From Acinetobacter pittii (GTDB lineage: Bacteria > Pseudomonadota > Gammaproteobacteria > Pseudomonadales > Moraxellaceae), in the NCBI RefSeq assembly GCF_034064985.1, contig NZ_CP139249.1, positions 3,348,001 to 3,412,000 of the forward strand: a stretch of DNA of 64,000 nt. The letters are read 5' to 3'. Position numbers and translations under genes: made by a program. Position 1 is the stretch's first letter, and every line of letters starts with the position of its first letter. The notes beneath the pieces were generated by a model. That model was not told the origin of the DNA. It saw nothing but the letters and a program-made list of their open reading frames with translations, and did not search any database. Positions 36,087 through 45,371 of the stretch are shown in pieces.

Positions 36087-38420
36087 ATGACAGAGCTGAC
36101 GCCATATCATGAAGACCAAGAATTGGATAATAATACTTCTGACAATATCCACTTCCGCGACATTTTAGAACAACACATTAGTCGTCGTAGTTTAATTACT
36201 AAAGCAGCAAGTGGTGCAGTAGCGTTAACTTTAGCCTCTACCTTAACAGGTTGTAATGATAGTGATGATGACTCAGGTTCAAACAACGGTGGAACCACAC
36301 CTGTAGATCCAAATAAAAAACCAGAAAAATTAACTTTTACCGCAGTTGCGAAAAACCATAACGATATTGTGACTGTACCTGAAGGTTATGAAGCGAATGT
36401 CATTTATGCTTTAGGTGACTCAATCAATCCAAAAGTTGGAGATTGGGACGACAATAATATTCCATCTGGTCCAAGCTTCCAGTTTCGCTCTGGCGACTGC
36501 CATGATGGTATGCATTATTTTGGCTTAAATACTTCAACAAACCGCTTTGACGAAAGTGTTTCAGCTGAAGGTTTGTTAGTCATGAATCACGAATATATCA
36601 ACCAGACCTTCCTTCACCCAAAAGGTCCAACAAGAGTTGATGGACGTCGTCCTGAAGATGAAGTTATTCGTGAAACCAATGCGCATGGCGTTTCTATTGT
36701 TCACATTAAAAAAGACCCAACAACTCAACAAGTAACAATTGATAAAAGTTCTGCTTTTAACCGTCGTATTACAGCATCAACAGAGATGGATTTTGAAGGT
36801 GCTGCAGCGGGTTCAAGCCTGCTCGCAACTCGCTTCTCACCTGCAGGACGTCAAACACGCGGTACCCATAATAACTGCGGTAATGGTTATACACCTTGGG
36901 GCACATACTTAACCACGGAAGAAAACTTTATTGGTTATTTCCAACGTTCAGGTAGCGATGAATATGCACGTACAGATGCAGAAAAAATTGCATTAAAGCG
37001 TTATGGGTTAGGTGTTAAAAAAGATGAGCTCTATCGTTATGAGAAAGATGAGAAAGGTGCCCCTAAAAAAGATACCGAGGGCAAAATCATTTATGAAAAA
37101 GATAAAAATGGTGAGTTAATCCCTAACGTTGATGAACAAGGGCGACAAATTTATTTAGGTGCAAGTTCTCGTTACGGTTGGGAAACTGCGATTGGTCAAG
37201 TAGAGTCACAAGACTTATATGACCGCTGGAATGCCGACGTAAAAGCTGCACAAGCTACCCAAGACTACCGCAACGGTCCAAATACATTCGGCTGGATGGT
37301 CGAGATTGATCCATTTGATAGACGTCAAAACCCAGTTAAACGTACTTCACTCGGTCGTTTTGCACATGAAGACAGTGCTTGCCGTGCCGTTGTAGGTCAA
37401 CCATTAGCATTTTATATGGGCGATGATTCTCGCGGTGAGTACATCTATAAATTCGTCTCTACCGCAGTGTGGGATGCTAAAGATATAAATGGCGGTTATG
37501 CAGTTGGCGACAAATACATGAACGCAGGTAAATTGTATGTTGCCAAATTTAATAACGATGGTTCAGGTCAATGGATTGAACTTGCTTATGGCAAAAATGG
37601 CTTAAATGAAAGCAACACCACTTATCCATTTAAATCTCAAGCAGATGTTGTGACATTTGCACGTTTAGCGGGTGACGCCGTCGGTGCGACAAAAATGGAC
37701 CGCCCAGAATGGTGTACAATCAACCCAGTGAACGGTGAAGTTTATGTCACCCTAACCAACAACTCAAATCGTGGTAAAGATTACGCGACCGATGCTGCGA
37801 ACCCGCGTAACTATACTGACCTTAAAGATGGAAAAACCACTCAAAAGGGTAATGTGAACGGTCATATCATCCGTTTTAAAGAAACCGATGACAAAACAAC
37901 TGCTGAAACCTTCAAGTGGGATATCTACCTATTTGGTGCAGAAGCATCTATGGCTTCAAACATCAATTTATCTGGTTTGACAGACAACAATGATTTGTCA
38001 TCTCCTGACGGGATGTGGTTCGACCCACGTGGTGTACTTTGGATTCAGACAGATGATGGCGCCTATACCGATGTGACTAACTGTATGATGCTTGCTGCGT
38101 TACCAGGCCAAATTGGTGACGGCGCTGCCGCCACTACTTCAAACGGCCAACAAACGCTAGTCGGCGCTAAAGTGACAGACTCAACATTACGCCGTTTCTT
38201 GGTTGGACCAAAGCAATGTGAAATTACAGGTATTGCGATGACACCTGACTACAAAGCAATTTTCATTAATGTTCAACACCCTGGTGAAGACTCGAAAAGT
38301 TACTCGACACCAGATAGTAATTGGCCTGCAACTCAAAAAGATCCAAGCAATAAAACTGCACGTCCACGTTCAGCAACTGTTGTGATTACCCGTAAAGATG
38401 GCGGTGTGATCGCGGGTTAA
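36087..38420 (+). CDS. PhoX-family phosphatase, Tat-exported lipoprotein (copy 2)
   Basis: The 777-residue PhoX/DUF839 protein has a Tat signal SRRSLI (Arg33-Arg34) and a lipobox LTGC (Cys56). The residues after the lipid cysteine (CNDSDD) are identical in the upstream paralogue. Family motifs include LLVMNHEYIN, NNCGNGYTPWGTYLTTEEN, LGRFAHEDSACRAV and DLSSPDGMWFDPRGVLWIQTD. It is longer than copy 1, partly through a lysine- and glutamate-rich insertion around residues 310-350. It would scavenge phosphate from organic esters at the cell envelope. It has its own terminator. Confidence 0.85.
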   Translation: MTELTPYHEDQELDNNTSDNIHFRDILEQHISRRSLITKAASGAVALTLASTLTGCNDSDDDSGSNNGGTTPVDPNKKPEKLTFTAVAKNHNDIVTVPEGYEANVIYALGDSINPKVGDWDDNNIPSGPSFQFRSGDCHDGMHYFGLNTSTNRFDESVSAEGLLVMNHEYINQTFLHPKGPTRVDGRRPEDEVIRETNAHGVSIVHIKKDPTTQQVTIDKSSAFNRRITASTEMDFEGAAAGSSLLATRFSPAGRQTRGTHNNCGNGYTPWGTYLTTEENFIGYFQRSGSDEYARTDAEKIALKRYGLGVKKDELYRYEKDEKGAPKKDTEGKIIYEKDKNGELIPNVDEQGRQIYLGASSRYGWETAIGQVESQDLYDRWNADVKAAQATQDYRNGPNTFGWMVEIDPFDRRQNPVKRTSLGRFAHEDSACRAVVGQPLAFYMGDDSRGEYIYKFVSTAVWDAKDINGGYAVGDKYMNAGKLYVAKFNNDGSGQWIELAYGKNGLNESNTTYPFKSQADVVTFARLAGDAVGATKMDRPEWCTINPVNGEVYVTLTNNSNRGKDYATDAANPRNYTDLKDGKTTQKGNVNGHIIRFKETDDKTTAETFKWDIYLFGAEASMASNINLSGLTDNNDLSSPDGMWFDPRGVLWIQTDDGAYTDVTNCMMLAALPGQIGDGAAATTSNGQQTLVGAKVTDSTLRRFLVGPKQCEITGIAMTPDYKAIFINVQHPGEDSKSYSTPDSNWPATQKDPSNKTARPRSATVVITRKDGGVIAG

Positions 38421-38434
38421 GTCTTAGATGATTT

Positions 38435-38464
38435 AAAATGCCGATTCATTGATCGGCATTTTTA
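38435..38464 (+). terminator. terminator after second phoX
   Basis: ATGCCGAT (38438-38445) and ATCGGCAT (38452-38459) with flanking A and T runs form a bidirectional terminator. It also serves the convergent NRDE gene. Confidence 0.88.
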
Positions 38465-38467
38465 TTA

Positions 38468-39247
38468 TCATCGATTTAAAAGGATCTGCTGCTGAACAAT
38501 TTGCTCACTATGTTCGCCTTGTTGAGTCTTTTCCAACCAAAGCCATTCGTTATTGGTCATTCTTAGAAAGTTTGAGCAACGTGTGCCATACACAGGACTT
38601 TGAATAAAAGTTGAGGACAATAACTCTTCCATTTCTGGCTGGATGCCTGTATTGGGTAGTAATGCGGTCGTAACTTTACGCTCATCTTCAAGAATATCCC
38701 ACGCCGCGTGCTGTAAAGTTAACTCTTCCGTTTGGTGCTGAAGCATAGGCAAAAACTCTTGCGTAAAGCGTGTTCGTAAATGTTTAGTTTTCTCCCAATG
38801 TTCAGACATCAAGCCATTCGAAACCACGTAAACACCGTTAGCCAAGACTTGCGGCGCTTCACCACGGTTACTCATATAAACCGCTTGATCCGCATTTCCC
38901 ATAAACAAGTTAAAGCCAGCAAAGTTCTGTTGCTGCTGTTCTAATTGTTGAGCAAATCGAATCGGCAATAAATCAGACTCTAAAAAAGCCTGAACTAAGT
39001 GCCCCCGAGAGGTTTCATATGATTTCTGATCTCGTCCATCACGAAAATTGGTCAAGACAGCCCATCGGCCTTGAGGTGTAACGCCCATCCAAGTCCCACC
39101 CGACTGTAAATCTTGCCCAGCAATAATCGGTGTATGTTGCCACTGATGTAACAATGCTGTTGGTCGATGATAGAACTCATCCCGATTTGACATAAGACAT
39201 AAGGGCACATCATCAAGAACATGCCATGCTAAAGCCACAATACACAT
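38468..39247 (-). CDS. NRDE (TANGO2-like) family protein
   Basis: The 259-residue protein begins MCIVALAW and carries the defining NRDE motif (Asn21-Glu24 in SNRDEF). GGTWMGV and LTNFRD follow, all typical of the TANGO2/DUF833 family. The conserved Cys2 resembles an N-terminal nucleophile arrangement. The family's biochemical role is unsettled; haem handling has been suggested for some members. It is convergent with the phosphatase gene and divergent from lgt. Confidence 0.85.
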   Translation of the reverse strand: MCIVALAWHVLDDVPLCLMSNRDEFYHRPTALLHQWQHTPIIAGQDLQSGGTWMGVTPQGRWAVLTNFRDGRDQKSYETSRGHLVQAFLESDLLPIRFAQQLEQQQQNFAGFNLFMGNADQAVYMSNRGEAPQVLANGVYVVSNGLMSEHWEKTKHLRTRFTQEFLPMLQHQTEELTLQHAAWDILEDERKVTTALLPNTGIQPEMEELLSSTFIQSPVYGTRCSNFLRMTNNEWLWLEKTQQGEHSEQIVQQQILLNR

Positions 39248-39340
39248 CTTTTCTTATTCCCTATCTTTACACATTGAATGTACAACATTTTTCACATCAT
39301 TCCGCTACAATCTGTCAAAACGTAAGATCAAGGAGCAGCA

Positions 39341-40159
39341 ATGCTGACCTATCCTAATATCGATCCGGTCGCAATACATCTAGGACCTCTTCAAGTCCAT
39401 TGGTATGGACTCATGTATTTATTGGCATTTTTATGTGCTTGGGGGCTTGCGTCCTACCGTGCCAAACAACGTGATGGCTGGACATCAGAAATGGTTTCCG
39501 ATCTGGTGTTTTACGGTGCCCTAGGTGTCGTTCTGGGCGGTCGTGTCGGCTATGTCCTTTTCTATGAGTTTGATAAATTCCTTGAAAATCCGATTTGGTT
39601 ATTCCAAGTCTGGACAGGTGGCATGAGTTTTCACGGCGGCTTTCTTGGTGTTATGGTAGCTATGCTATTTTGGTGTAAAAAATACCAAAAAACATGGTTC
39701 CAAACCCTCGACTTTATCGCCCCATGTGTACCGACTGGCTTAATGTTTGGGCGCTTTGGTAACTTCATTGGCGGAGAGTTATACGGTCGTGCGGTAACCG
39801 ACCCAAACTATCCATTTGGTATGATCTTCCCAACTGATCCATTACAACTGGTACGCCATCCATCACAAATTTATCAAGCAATTTGTGAAGGCTTAATCCT
39901 ATTTATTATCTTGTGGTGGTTTAGTTCAAAACCACGTCCACGTATGGCAGTTTCTGCTCTATTCTTAATGGGTTATGGCGTTGCACGCTTTGTGATGGAA
40001 TTCTTCCGTCAACCAGATGCCGACCAAGGTTTTATTCTATTTGGCTGGATGACTAAAGGACAAATCCTCACCGTTCCAATGTTGCTGATTGGCCTTTGGA
40101 TGATGTGGTATGCCTATCAAAAGAAAATTTATGACTGGGGTCCACAAAAGAATAGTTAA
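39341..40159 (+). CDS. lgt: prolipoprotein diacylglyceryl transferase
   Basis: Lgt transfers diacylglycerol from phosphatidylglycerol to the lipobox cysteine, the first step of lipoprotein maturation. The 272-residue polytopic membrane protein has the family signature GRFGNFIGGELYGR, a catalytic-region MSFHGGFLGV and an HPSQIY segment. CAAGGAGCAGC precedes the ATG. Lipoprotein substrates encoded nearby include both PhoX proteins and the DUF2846 protein. The downstream gene in many genomes is thyA, here separated by two small genes. Confidence 0.96.
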   Translation: MLTYPNIDPVAIHLGPLQVHWYGLMYLLAFLCAWGLASYRAKQRDGWTSEMVSDLVFYGALGVVLGGRVGYVLFYEFDKFLENPIWLFQVWTGGMSFHGGFLGVMVAMLFWCKKYQKTWFQTLDFIAPCVPTGLMFGRFGNFIGGELYGRAVTDPNYPFGMIFPTDPLQLVRHPSQIYQAICEGLILFIILWWFSSKPRPRMAVSALFLMGYGVARFVMEFFRQPDADQGFILFGWMTKGQILTVPMLLIGLWMMWYAYQKKIYDWGPQKNS

Positions 40160-40170
40160 TATGATAAATC

Positions 40171-40200
40171 AGAGGAGTTTCGGCTCCTCTTTTCTTTTTT
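40171..40200 (+). terminator. terminator after lgt
   Basis: AGAGGAG (40171-40177) pairs with CTCCTCT (40184-40190) and is followed by a T-rich run. Confidence 0.85.
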
Positions 40201-40238
40201 ATGCTACAGTTTTACTCTCCCAAAAATGAAGATATGCC

Positions 40239-40598
40239 ATGCTGGAATTCTGGTTTGACACACAAGTCCCGACATTTAAAAAATTAGTGATTTTAATTAT
40301 TACTTTGGCTCTTTGTGTTGGGCTATATCAATACCAGCCTTTGCCCTTAGATACGATTCTCATGTTTACTGGAACTGGGGTTATTTTTTTAATCTGCCGC
40401 TATTTTAAATTACATTTTGCTCAGAAAAATCCAACTGGCCTACTTTACCGCCTGCTGACTTGGATACCTATCGCACTGTTATCTGCACTTATTTTTGTTA
40501 AAACAATGCCAAACTTGCTGGTCTGGGGTGTTCAAGGAATCGCTTTTATGGCACTTGCAGCTTTTATCTTTTCACCTCAATCACTTTTTAATAAATAG
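40239..40598 (+). CDS. small four-helix membrane protein, paralogue 1
   Basis: I do not recognise this 119-residue protein. It has about four hydrophobic segments, a likely inner-membrane topology and no signal peptide. It resembles its downstream neighbour: both start ML-x-x-W, have QPL around residue 33, an I-L-x-x-x-x-G stretch next, and a basic patch (RYFKL here, QYLKT there). They lie 11 bases apart and were probably made by tandem duplication. Function is unknown. Confidence 0.6.
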   Translation: MLEFWFDTQVPTFKKLVILIITLALCVGLYQYQPLPLDTILMFTGTGVIFLICRYFKLHFAQKNPTGLLYRLLTWIPIALLSALIFVKTMPNLLVWGVQGIAFMALAAFIFSPQSLFNK

Positions 40599-40609
40599 GT
40601 TTAGTTTTC

Positions 40610-40975
40610 ATGCTGGCTTATTGGTACAACGCACCACGTCATATCAAACTTATCTTCATTATTGTTGTTTGTGTTGCAGTTTATGCTGCTAATCAAGTTC
40701 AGCCCTTATCGCCGACCTACACTATTCTTAGTCTTGTGTTAGGTTTTGGACTTCACTTCGGACAATATTTAAAAACAAAAATTTCAGTTCGTAGCTCACA
40801 TAAATCTAACTTTCAGTTTCTACTTAAAATTTATCCTCTCATTATTGTTGCTATTGTGATGTGGGTGCAACCACCTCAACACAATTGGACTGCAACAATA
40901 CAAGCTTTAGGCTTTGTACTGATTGGCTTTTTCCTTGTCTCGATTTATCAAAATCGTGCTAAACGTTTTGAGTAA
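40610..40975 (+). CDS. small four-helix membrane protein, paralogue 2
   Basis: The 121-residue hydrophobic protein has about four membrane segments and a basic C-terminus (NRAKRFE). It is unrecognised apart from the resemblance to the preceding gene. The two would be cotranscribed. Nothing in the sequence points to a substrate or enzymatic activity. Confidence 0.6.
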   Translation: MLAYWYNAPRHIKLIFIIVVCVAVYAANQVQPLSPTYTILSLVLGFGLHFGQYLKTKISVRSSHKSNFQFLLKIYPLIIVAIVMWVQPPQHNWTATIQALGFVLIGFFLVSIYQNRAKRFE

Positions 40976-41047
40976 TTGCGTCCATCGAAATGTTATAGAA
41001 CCATTTTTAGATTTTCATCTTGAGCTACAAAGGGTATCATCTTTGAA

Positions 41048-41095
41048 TATTTGAGTATTTGAGTATTTGAGTATTTGAGTATTTGAGTATTTGAG
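41048..41095. repeat. six tandem copies of an 8-bp unit
   Basis: TATTTGAG is repeated six times without error, followed by a degenerate copy (TATCATTGAG). The array starts 73 bases after the preceding gene and ends 58 bases before the thyA ATG. An 8-bp unit array is prone to slipped-strand copy-number change. Being intergenic, changes would alter spacing, not reading frame. Confidence 0.95.
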
Positions 41096-41153
41096 TATCA
41101 TTGAGCTATCTCCCCCTTTTATTTAATGGAATTAATCCGAACTCGAGAGTGTT

Positions 41154-41996
41154 ATGCGTGCATATTTAGACCTTCTACAACATATCCTTGATAATGGCGG
41201 TGACAAAGGCGACCGTACAGGCACAGGAACCCGTTCTGTATTTGGTCATCAAATGCGTTTTGATCTCTCTAAAGGTTTTCCTTTACTCACCACAAAAAAA
41301 GTTCATTTCCGTTCTATCGTGATTGAATTACTTTGGTTTTTAAAAGGCGACACCAACGTCCAATATCTAAAAGACAATAAAGTTTCAATTTGGGACGAAT
41401 GGGCAACAGCAGAACAAACTGCTCGTTTTGGCCGTCCAGAGCATGAACTTGGACCAGTTTATGGCCATCAATGGCGTAATTTCGGTGCAACAAAAAAGGC
41501 AGATGGTACTTATAACCAAGATGGTTTTGACCAGATTAAATGGTTAATTAATGAAATTAAAACCAACCCAAATTCACGCCGTTTAATTGTTTCTGGCTGG
41601 AACCCAAATGAAGCTGGACAAGTTGCATTACCACCTTGCCATACGCTCTTCCAATTTTTTGTACAAGACAACAAGTTGTCATGCCAGCTTTATCAACGTA
41701 GTGCTGATGTGTTCTTAGGCGTACCTTTTAACATCGCGAGTTATGCTCTACTCACCCATATGATTGCTCAAGTATGTGGTTTAGGTGTCGGTGATTTTGT
41801 CTGGACTGGTGGTGATACACATCTTTATGCCAACCATTTTGAACAAGCTAAACTTCAATTGACCCGTGAGCCTTTACCGCTGTGCCAATTGAAACTAAAC
41901 CCAGAAATAACTGATTTGTTTGATTTCAAATTTGAAGATATTGAAATTGTAGGTTATGAATCACATCCTGCAATTAAAGCACCAGTTGCAGTATAA
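41154..41996 (+). CDS. thyA: thymidylate synthase
   Basis: ThyA methylates dUMP to dTMP using methylene-tetrahydrofolate, which yields dihydrofolate. The 280-residue protein carries [13 protein letters not shown] near the N-terminus, the catalytic Cys in [12 protein letters not shown], and [20 protein letters not shown]. folA follows 45 bases later and regenerates tetrahydrofolate, the usual functional pairing. The tandem repeat lies in its leader region. Confidence 0.97.
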   Translation: MRAYLDLLQHILDNGGDKGDRTGTGTRSVFGHQMRFDLSKGFPLLTTKKVHFRSIVIELLWFLKGDTNVQYLKDNKVSIWDEWATAEQTARFGRPEHELGPVYGHQWRNFGATKKADGTYNQDGFDQIKWLINEIKTNPNSRRLIVSGWNPNEAGQVALPPCHTLFQFFVQDNKLSCQLYQRSADVFLGVPFNIASYALLTHMIAQVCGLGVGDFVWTGGDTHLYANHFEQAKLQLTREPLPLCQLKLNPEITDLFDFKFEDIEIVGYESHPAIKAPVAV

Positions 41997-42041
41997 CAAA
42001 GGCTTAAATTTCATTAGGTTACGGTTTAGAGAATAAAGATT

Positions 42042-42551
42042 ATGGCATGGCAAAATGTAGAAGTTGTCCACGTTGTGGCAATGGACAAGAATCACTGTAT
42101 TGGTAAAGGCAATGCGTTGCCATGGCATATTTCTGCCGACTTAAAACACTTTAAAGAAATCACCCAAGGCGGTGTGGTCGTAATGGGCCGTAAAACACTT
42201 GAGTCTATGGGCCGTGCTCTACCAAACCGTGTGAACTGGGTAATTACCCGTGACATTAACTGGCAATTTGACGGTGTTAAAGTTGCATATTCAATTGAAG
42301 ATGCTTTAAACGCAGCTTTAGAAGATGTAAAAAATACCGAAAAACAAGCATTGTTCATCATTGGTGGCGGTGAGATATTTAAGCAAACCTTGTCAATTGC
42401 AGACCGCCTTGAACTCACTCATGTTGACTTAGATGTGCAAGGTGATGCACATTATCCAACAATACAGAGTGAATTTCATAAAACTGCGAGTGAACAACAA
42501 GTTGATGAAAAATCAGGAACTTCATTCGAGTTTGCAACTTATAAAAAATAA
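42042..42551 (+). CDS. folA: dihydrofolate reductase
   Basis: FolA reduces dihydrofolate to tetrahydrofolate with NADPH and is the target of trimethoprim. The 169-residue length is typical. Motifs are IGKGNALPWHISADLKHFK (substrate region with Trp and Asp), VVMGRKTLESMG (NADPH binding) and FIIGGGEIF. It is cotranscribed with thyA. The following membrane-protein gene begins 8 bases after its stop. Confidence 0.97.
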   Translation: MAWQNVEVVHVVAMDKNHCIGKGNALPWHISADLKHFKEITQGGVVVMGRKTLESMGRALPNRVNWVITRDINWQFDGVKVAYSIEDALNAALEDVKNTEKQALFIIGGGEIFKQTLSIADRLELTHVDLDVQGDAHYPTIQSEFHKTASEQQVDEKSGTSFEFATYKK

Positions 42552-42559
42552 TTTTATGG

Positions 42560-43621
42560 ATGCCTATGCACAATATCGGAACACGTGAATTTATTATTGC
42601 TCTACTTTTTGGGCTCCTACATAGTCTATTCACGCTGTTTATTGTGTTCTCTAGTATTTGGATATGTGTAGCACTCTGGGTTCAACAACCTTTTGGATGG
42701 TTAGGCAGCCGCATACTCATCGGTATCTGGATTGCTTTTGCACTGAGTATGGCGGGCTTATATGTTGAAGGTCATATTATTAGCCGCCGTACCGATCTCC
42801 TGATTTATCTTTTAGCATTTGCCTGCTCTCTTGTTTGGTATTTTTCCATTACTGCACGTCAAGATCGCGACTGGAATCCAGAAGTTGCCAATATGCTGAG
42901 CTATGAAAAGCACGGCGATGTAATCATTTTACACAATGTTCGTAACTTCAACTGGCATCCTGATGGAACTTATGATGTGCGATGGGAAACCCGAACATTT
43001 GATCTTAAGCAATTAAATGGCATAAACATCATTGCCTCTTACTGGATGGGACCACAAATTGCTCATACACTGGTAAGCTTCGAATTTAAGAATCAGCAAC
43101 CTTTAGTCTTCTCAATCGAGATTCGCAAAGAAAAAACTGAAGAGTTTTCAGCCATTGGTGGCTTTTTTAGAAAATATGAACTTAGCTTAATTGCTTCTGA
43201 TGAAAAAGATATTGTCTATACGCGTAGCAACATCCGTAAAGAGCAGGTTTATAATTTCCCAGTCAATATGCCACGTAGCGAGCAAAAAGCGCTATTTTTA
43301 GAATATCTTAAGAAATCGGATGAGCTACGTGCAGAACCGAAGTGGTACAACACCCTTACGAGTAACTGTACAACTTTAATTTTTGATATGGTTCAAGCGA
43401 TTAACCCCTATGAACTTCCTAAAGATTATCGTTTAATCGCTTCAGGTTACTTACCTAATTATTTATATGACCTTAAAGCACTTAATCAAAATATCAGTTT
43501 AAAACAGTGGTATCAAATTGCGCATATCAACCCAAGAACTGAAAATTTTGAACAGCTTTCAGATCAGAGTAGTCAACACTTCTCTCAAATCGTTCGACAA
43601 GGTTTACCTAAAGCTAAATGA
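42560..43621 (+). CDS. DUF4105 membrane protein
   Basis: The 353-residue protein has three or four N-terminal transmembrane segments (about 10-100), then a soluble domain. The conserved region WYNTLTSNCTTLIFDMVQ contains the Asn-Cys-Thr core of DUF4105, a family of unknown function that may be a papain-like enzyme. It follows folA closely and is probably in the thyA-folA transcript, although no folate link is evident. The ATG at 42566 is an alternative start. Confidence 0.75.
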   Translation: MPMHNIGTREFIIALLFGLLHSLFTLFIVFSSIWICVALWVQQPFGWLGSRILIGIWIAFALSMAGLYVEGHIISRRTDLLIYLLAFACSLVWYFSITARQDRDWNPEVANMLSYEKHGDVIILHNVRNFNWHPDGTYDVRWETRTFDLKQLNGINIIASYWMGPQIAHTLVSFEFKNQQPLVFSIEIRKEKTEEFSAIGGFFRKYELSLIASDEKDIVYTRSNIRKEQVYNFPVNMPRSEQKALFLEYLKKSDELRAEPKWYNTLTSNCTTLIFDMVQAINPYELPKDYRLIASGYLPNYLYDLKALNQNISLKQWYQIAHINPRTENFEQLSDQSSQHFSQIVRQGLPKAK

Positions 43622-43721
43622 AATAAGTAATGCACTTTTCTTTACTTTTTTATACATGCTTTACTTTGTATTTTAAATACATAAACCCTATTGTAATAGG
43701 CAGGAAATAGAGGGAAAAACA

Positions 43722-44246
43722 ATGCAACAGGCATTATTTGGCGGCGGCTGTTTTTGGTGCGTCGAAGCTGTATTTTTACAAATACGTGGTGTAGAAAAAG
43801 TAACTAGTGGTTATGCAGGTGGGCACACGATTAACCCTACTTACGAGCAAGTATGTCAAGGAGACACCCAGCACGCTGAGGTGATCTTAGTCGACTTTGA
43901 TGAAGAGCAAGTAACTTACTCCCAGTTACTCGACGTGTTCTTTGCGACTCACGATCCAACGACTTTAAATCGCCAAGGTAATGATATCGGTACACAATAC
44001 CGCTCTGTTATTTACTATTATAATGAAGAGCAAAAGCAGGCAGCGGAACACACGATTCAGACTCTAAAAAATGACGATCTTGATATTGTGACTGAGCTTT
44101 CTCCTGTTCCGACGTTCTATCCGGCCGAAGAATATCATCAGAACTACTATGCAAAGAATCCTTCACAAGGTTATTGCAACTTTGCGATTCCACCTAAGCT
44201 GCTTAAGCTATATAGTAAATTCCAGCATCTGATGAAAGATCAATAA
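43722..44246 (+). CDS. msrA: peptide methionine-S-sulfoxide reductase
   Basis: MsrA reduces the S-epimer of methionine sulfoxide in proteins, repairing oxidative damage. The 174-residue protein starts with the active-site motif [11 protein letters not shown] and has SGYAGG, the [16 protein letters not shown] stretch and the C-terminal [16 protein letters not shown]. There is no signal peptide, so it is cytoplasmic. It is monocistronic. Confidence 0.96.
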   Translation: MQQALFGGGCFWCVEAVFLQIRGVEKVTSGYAGGHTINPTYEQVCQGDTQHAEVILVDFDEEQVTYSQLLDVFFATHDPTTLNRQGNDIGTQYRSVIYYYNEEQKQAAEHTIQTLKNDDLDIVTELSPVPTFYPAEEYHQNYYAKNPSQGYCNFAIPPKLLKLYSKFQHLMKDQ

Positions 44247-44257
44247 ATCAGAGCAAT

Positions 44258-44286
44258 AAAAAAGCAACCAATTTGGTTGCTTTTTT
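44258..44286. terminator. bidirectional terminator between msrA and exbD
   Basis: AAAAAAGCAACCA-AT(T)-TGGTTGCTTTTTT has T-runs on both strands. It serves convergent msrA and the tonB-exbB-exbD operon. Confidence 0.92.
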
Positions 44287-44303
44287 ATTGAGTAAACTAA
44301 ATT

Positions 44304-44708
44304 TTAGTTTTCACTTACAAAGGCAATATCGCTCAGTCCGGCTTCACTGGCGCGAGACATTACCTGAGCAACAGTATCGTACTTCGACTCTTTATCAGCA
44401 CGAAGTTGAACTGTTGGTTTAACATCACCTTGACCTGCTTCTTGAAAACGTTTTTGAAGCTCATCTAGGCTAATTACTTGAGTATCCCAAGCCACTTCAC
44501 CATTTGCATTGATACTAATCGTAATTGCTTTTGGTGGTGGATCAATAATTTCAGCAGTTGTTTTAGGAAGCGTTAATGGAATCGATGGGTTGGCAACTGT
44601 TGCTGTGACCAAAAAGATGATCATTAACACCAACATAATGTCGATTAGCGGAATGAGGTTCATCTCATTCATGCCACTATCGTGGTCTTCACCCAATTGA
44701 AAAGCCAT
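44304..44708 (-). CDS. exbD: biopolymer transport protein ExbD
   Basis: ExbD forms the inner-membrane energising complex with ExbB and TonB. The 134-residue protein has one N-terminal membrane helix. The conserved Asp lies in LIPLIDIMLVLMIIF, which takes part in proton transfer, and a periplasmic domain follows. Its ATG overlaps the exbB stop by one base, showing translational coupling. It is the last gene of tonB-exbB-exbD. Confidence 0.94.
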   Translation of the reverse strand: MAFQLGEDHDSGMNEMNLIPLIDIMLVLMIIFLVTATVANPSIPLTLPKTTAEIIDPPPKAITISINANGEVAWDTQVISLDELQKRFQEAGQGDVKPTVQLRADKESKYDTVAQVMSRASEAGLSDIAFVSEN

Positions 44709-45328
44709 TAAGCTTGACCTCCAACATAACTTTGCTGTGCAGTTTTAACATCAGACTTTACAGTTGAATCTTGCTGCAACATCGTGTCAATTAACAAGCT
44801 ATGCGCTTGATCTTGTAAGTCATGAGCAAGACCACGGTTTGCACGTACACAAATGTTATAGGCCAATACCGCTGGAATCGCAACTGCTAGACCAAGACCC
44901 GTCATAATAAGGGCTTCACCTACTGGTGTAGCCACTTGAGCCAAACCTGCTTGTCCGCTTTTACCTACCGCAACAAGTGCATGGAAAATACCCCATACTG
45001 TACCAAACAAACCCACGAATGGTGCAATTGAAGCAATCGTTCCTAAAACCGAAATACCTTTATCAGCATTGGCTTTTTCAGCAGAAATCTGACGAAGTAA
45101 TGCCTGCTCTGCAACCGCTTTACGCTGTTCAAAACTCAAAGGTTGTAACTTTGCTTTTAGCGAAGTAATAGCCTGAGAGAGTTGAGCATAAGCTTGTTGT
45201 TTTAGCTGGCGAGTCCCCATCAAACGTAAGATGAAAACTGTCCAGGTAGCAATCGACATTGCCAATAAGATGAAATACAGGGTTTTACTCACTGCATCTG
45301 CATGTTGCCAATAGATTGAAAAGTTCAT
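44708..45328 (-). CDS. exbB: MotA/TolQ/ExbB-type proton channel ExbB
   Basis: The 206-residue protein has three membrane segments. The conserved region IASIAPFVGLFGTVWGI and the later EALIMTGLGLAVAIPAVLAYN are typical of ExbB/TolQ proton channels. Its position between tonB and exbD decides ExbB over TolQ. It follows tonB after about 43 bases. Confidence 0.94.
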   Translation of the reverse strand: MNFSIYWQHADAVSKTLYFILLAMSIATWTVFILRLMGTRQLKQQAYAQLSQAITSLKAKLQPLSFEQRKAVAEQALLRQISAEKANADKGISVLGTIASIAPFVGLFGTVWGIFHALVAVGKSGQAGLAQVATPVGEALIMTGLGLAVAIPAVLAYNICVRANRGLAHDLQDQAHSLLIDTMLQQDSTVKSDVKTAQQSYVGGQA

Positions 45329-45371
45329 ATTGAACTCCTGATTAAGGTTAGCCGTTGGGACTCAAATTCAT

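Noticed and set aside
41048..41095. Tandem TATTTGAG array as a CRISPR array
   Set aside because: The units are 8 bp with no spacers and there are no cas genes nearby. It is a simple tandem repeat.
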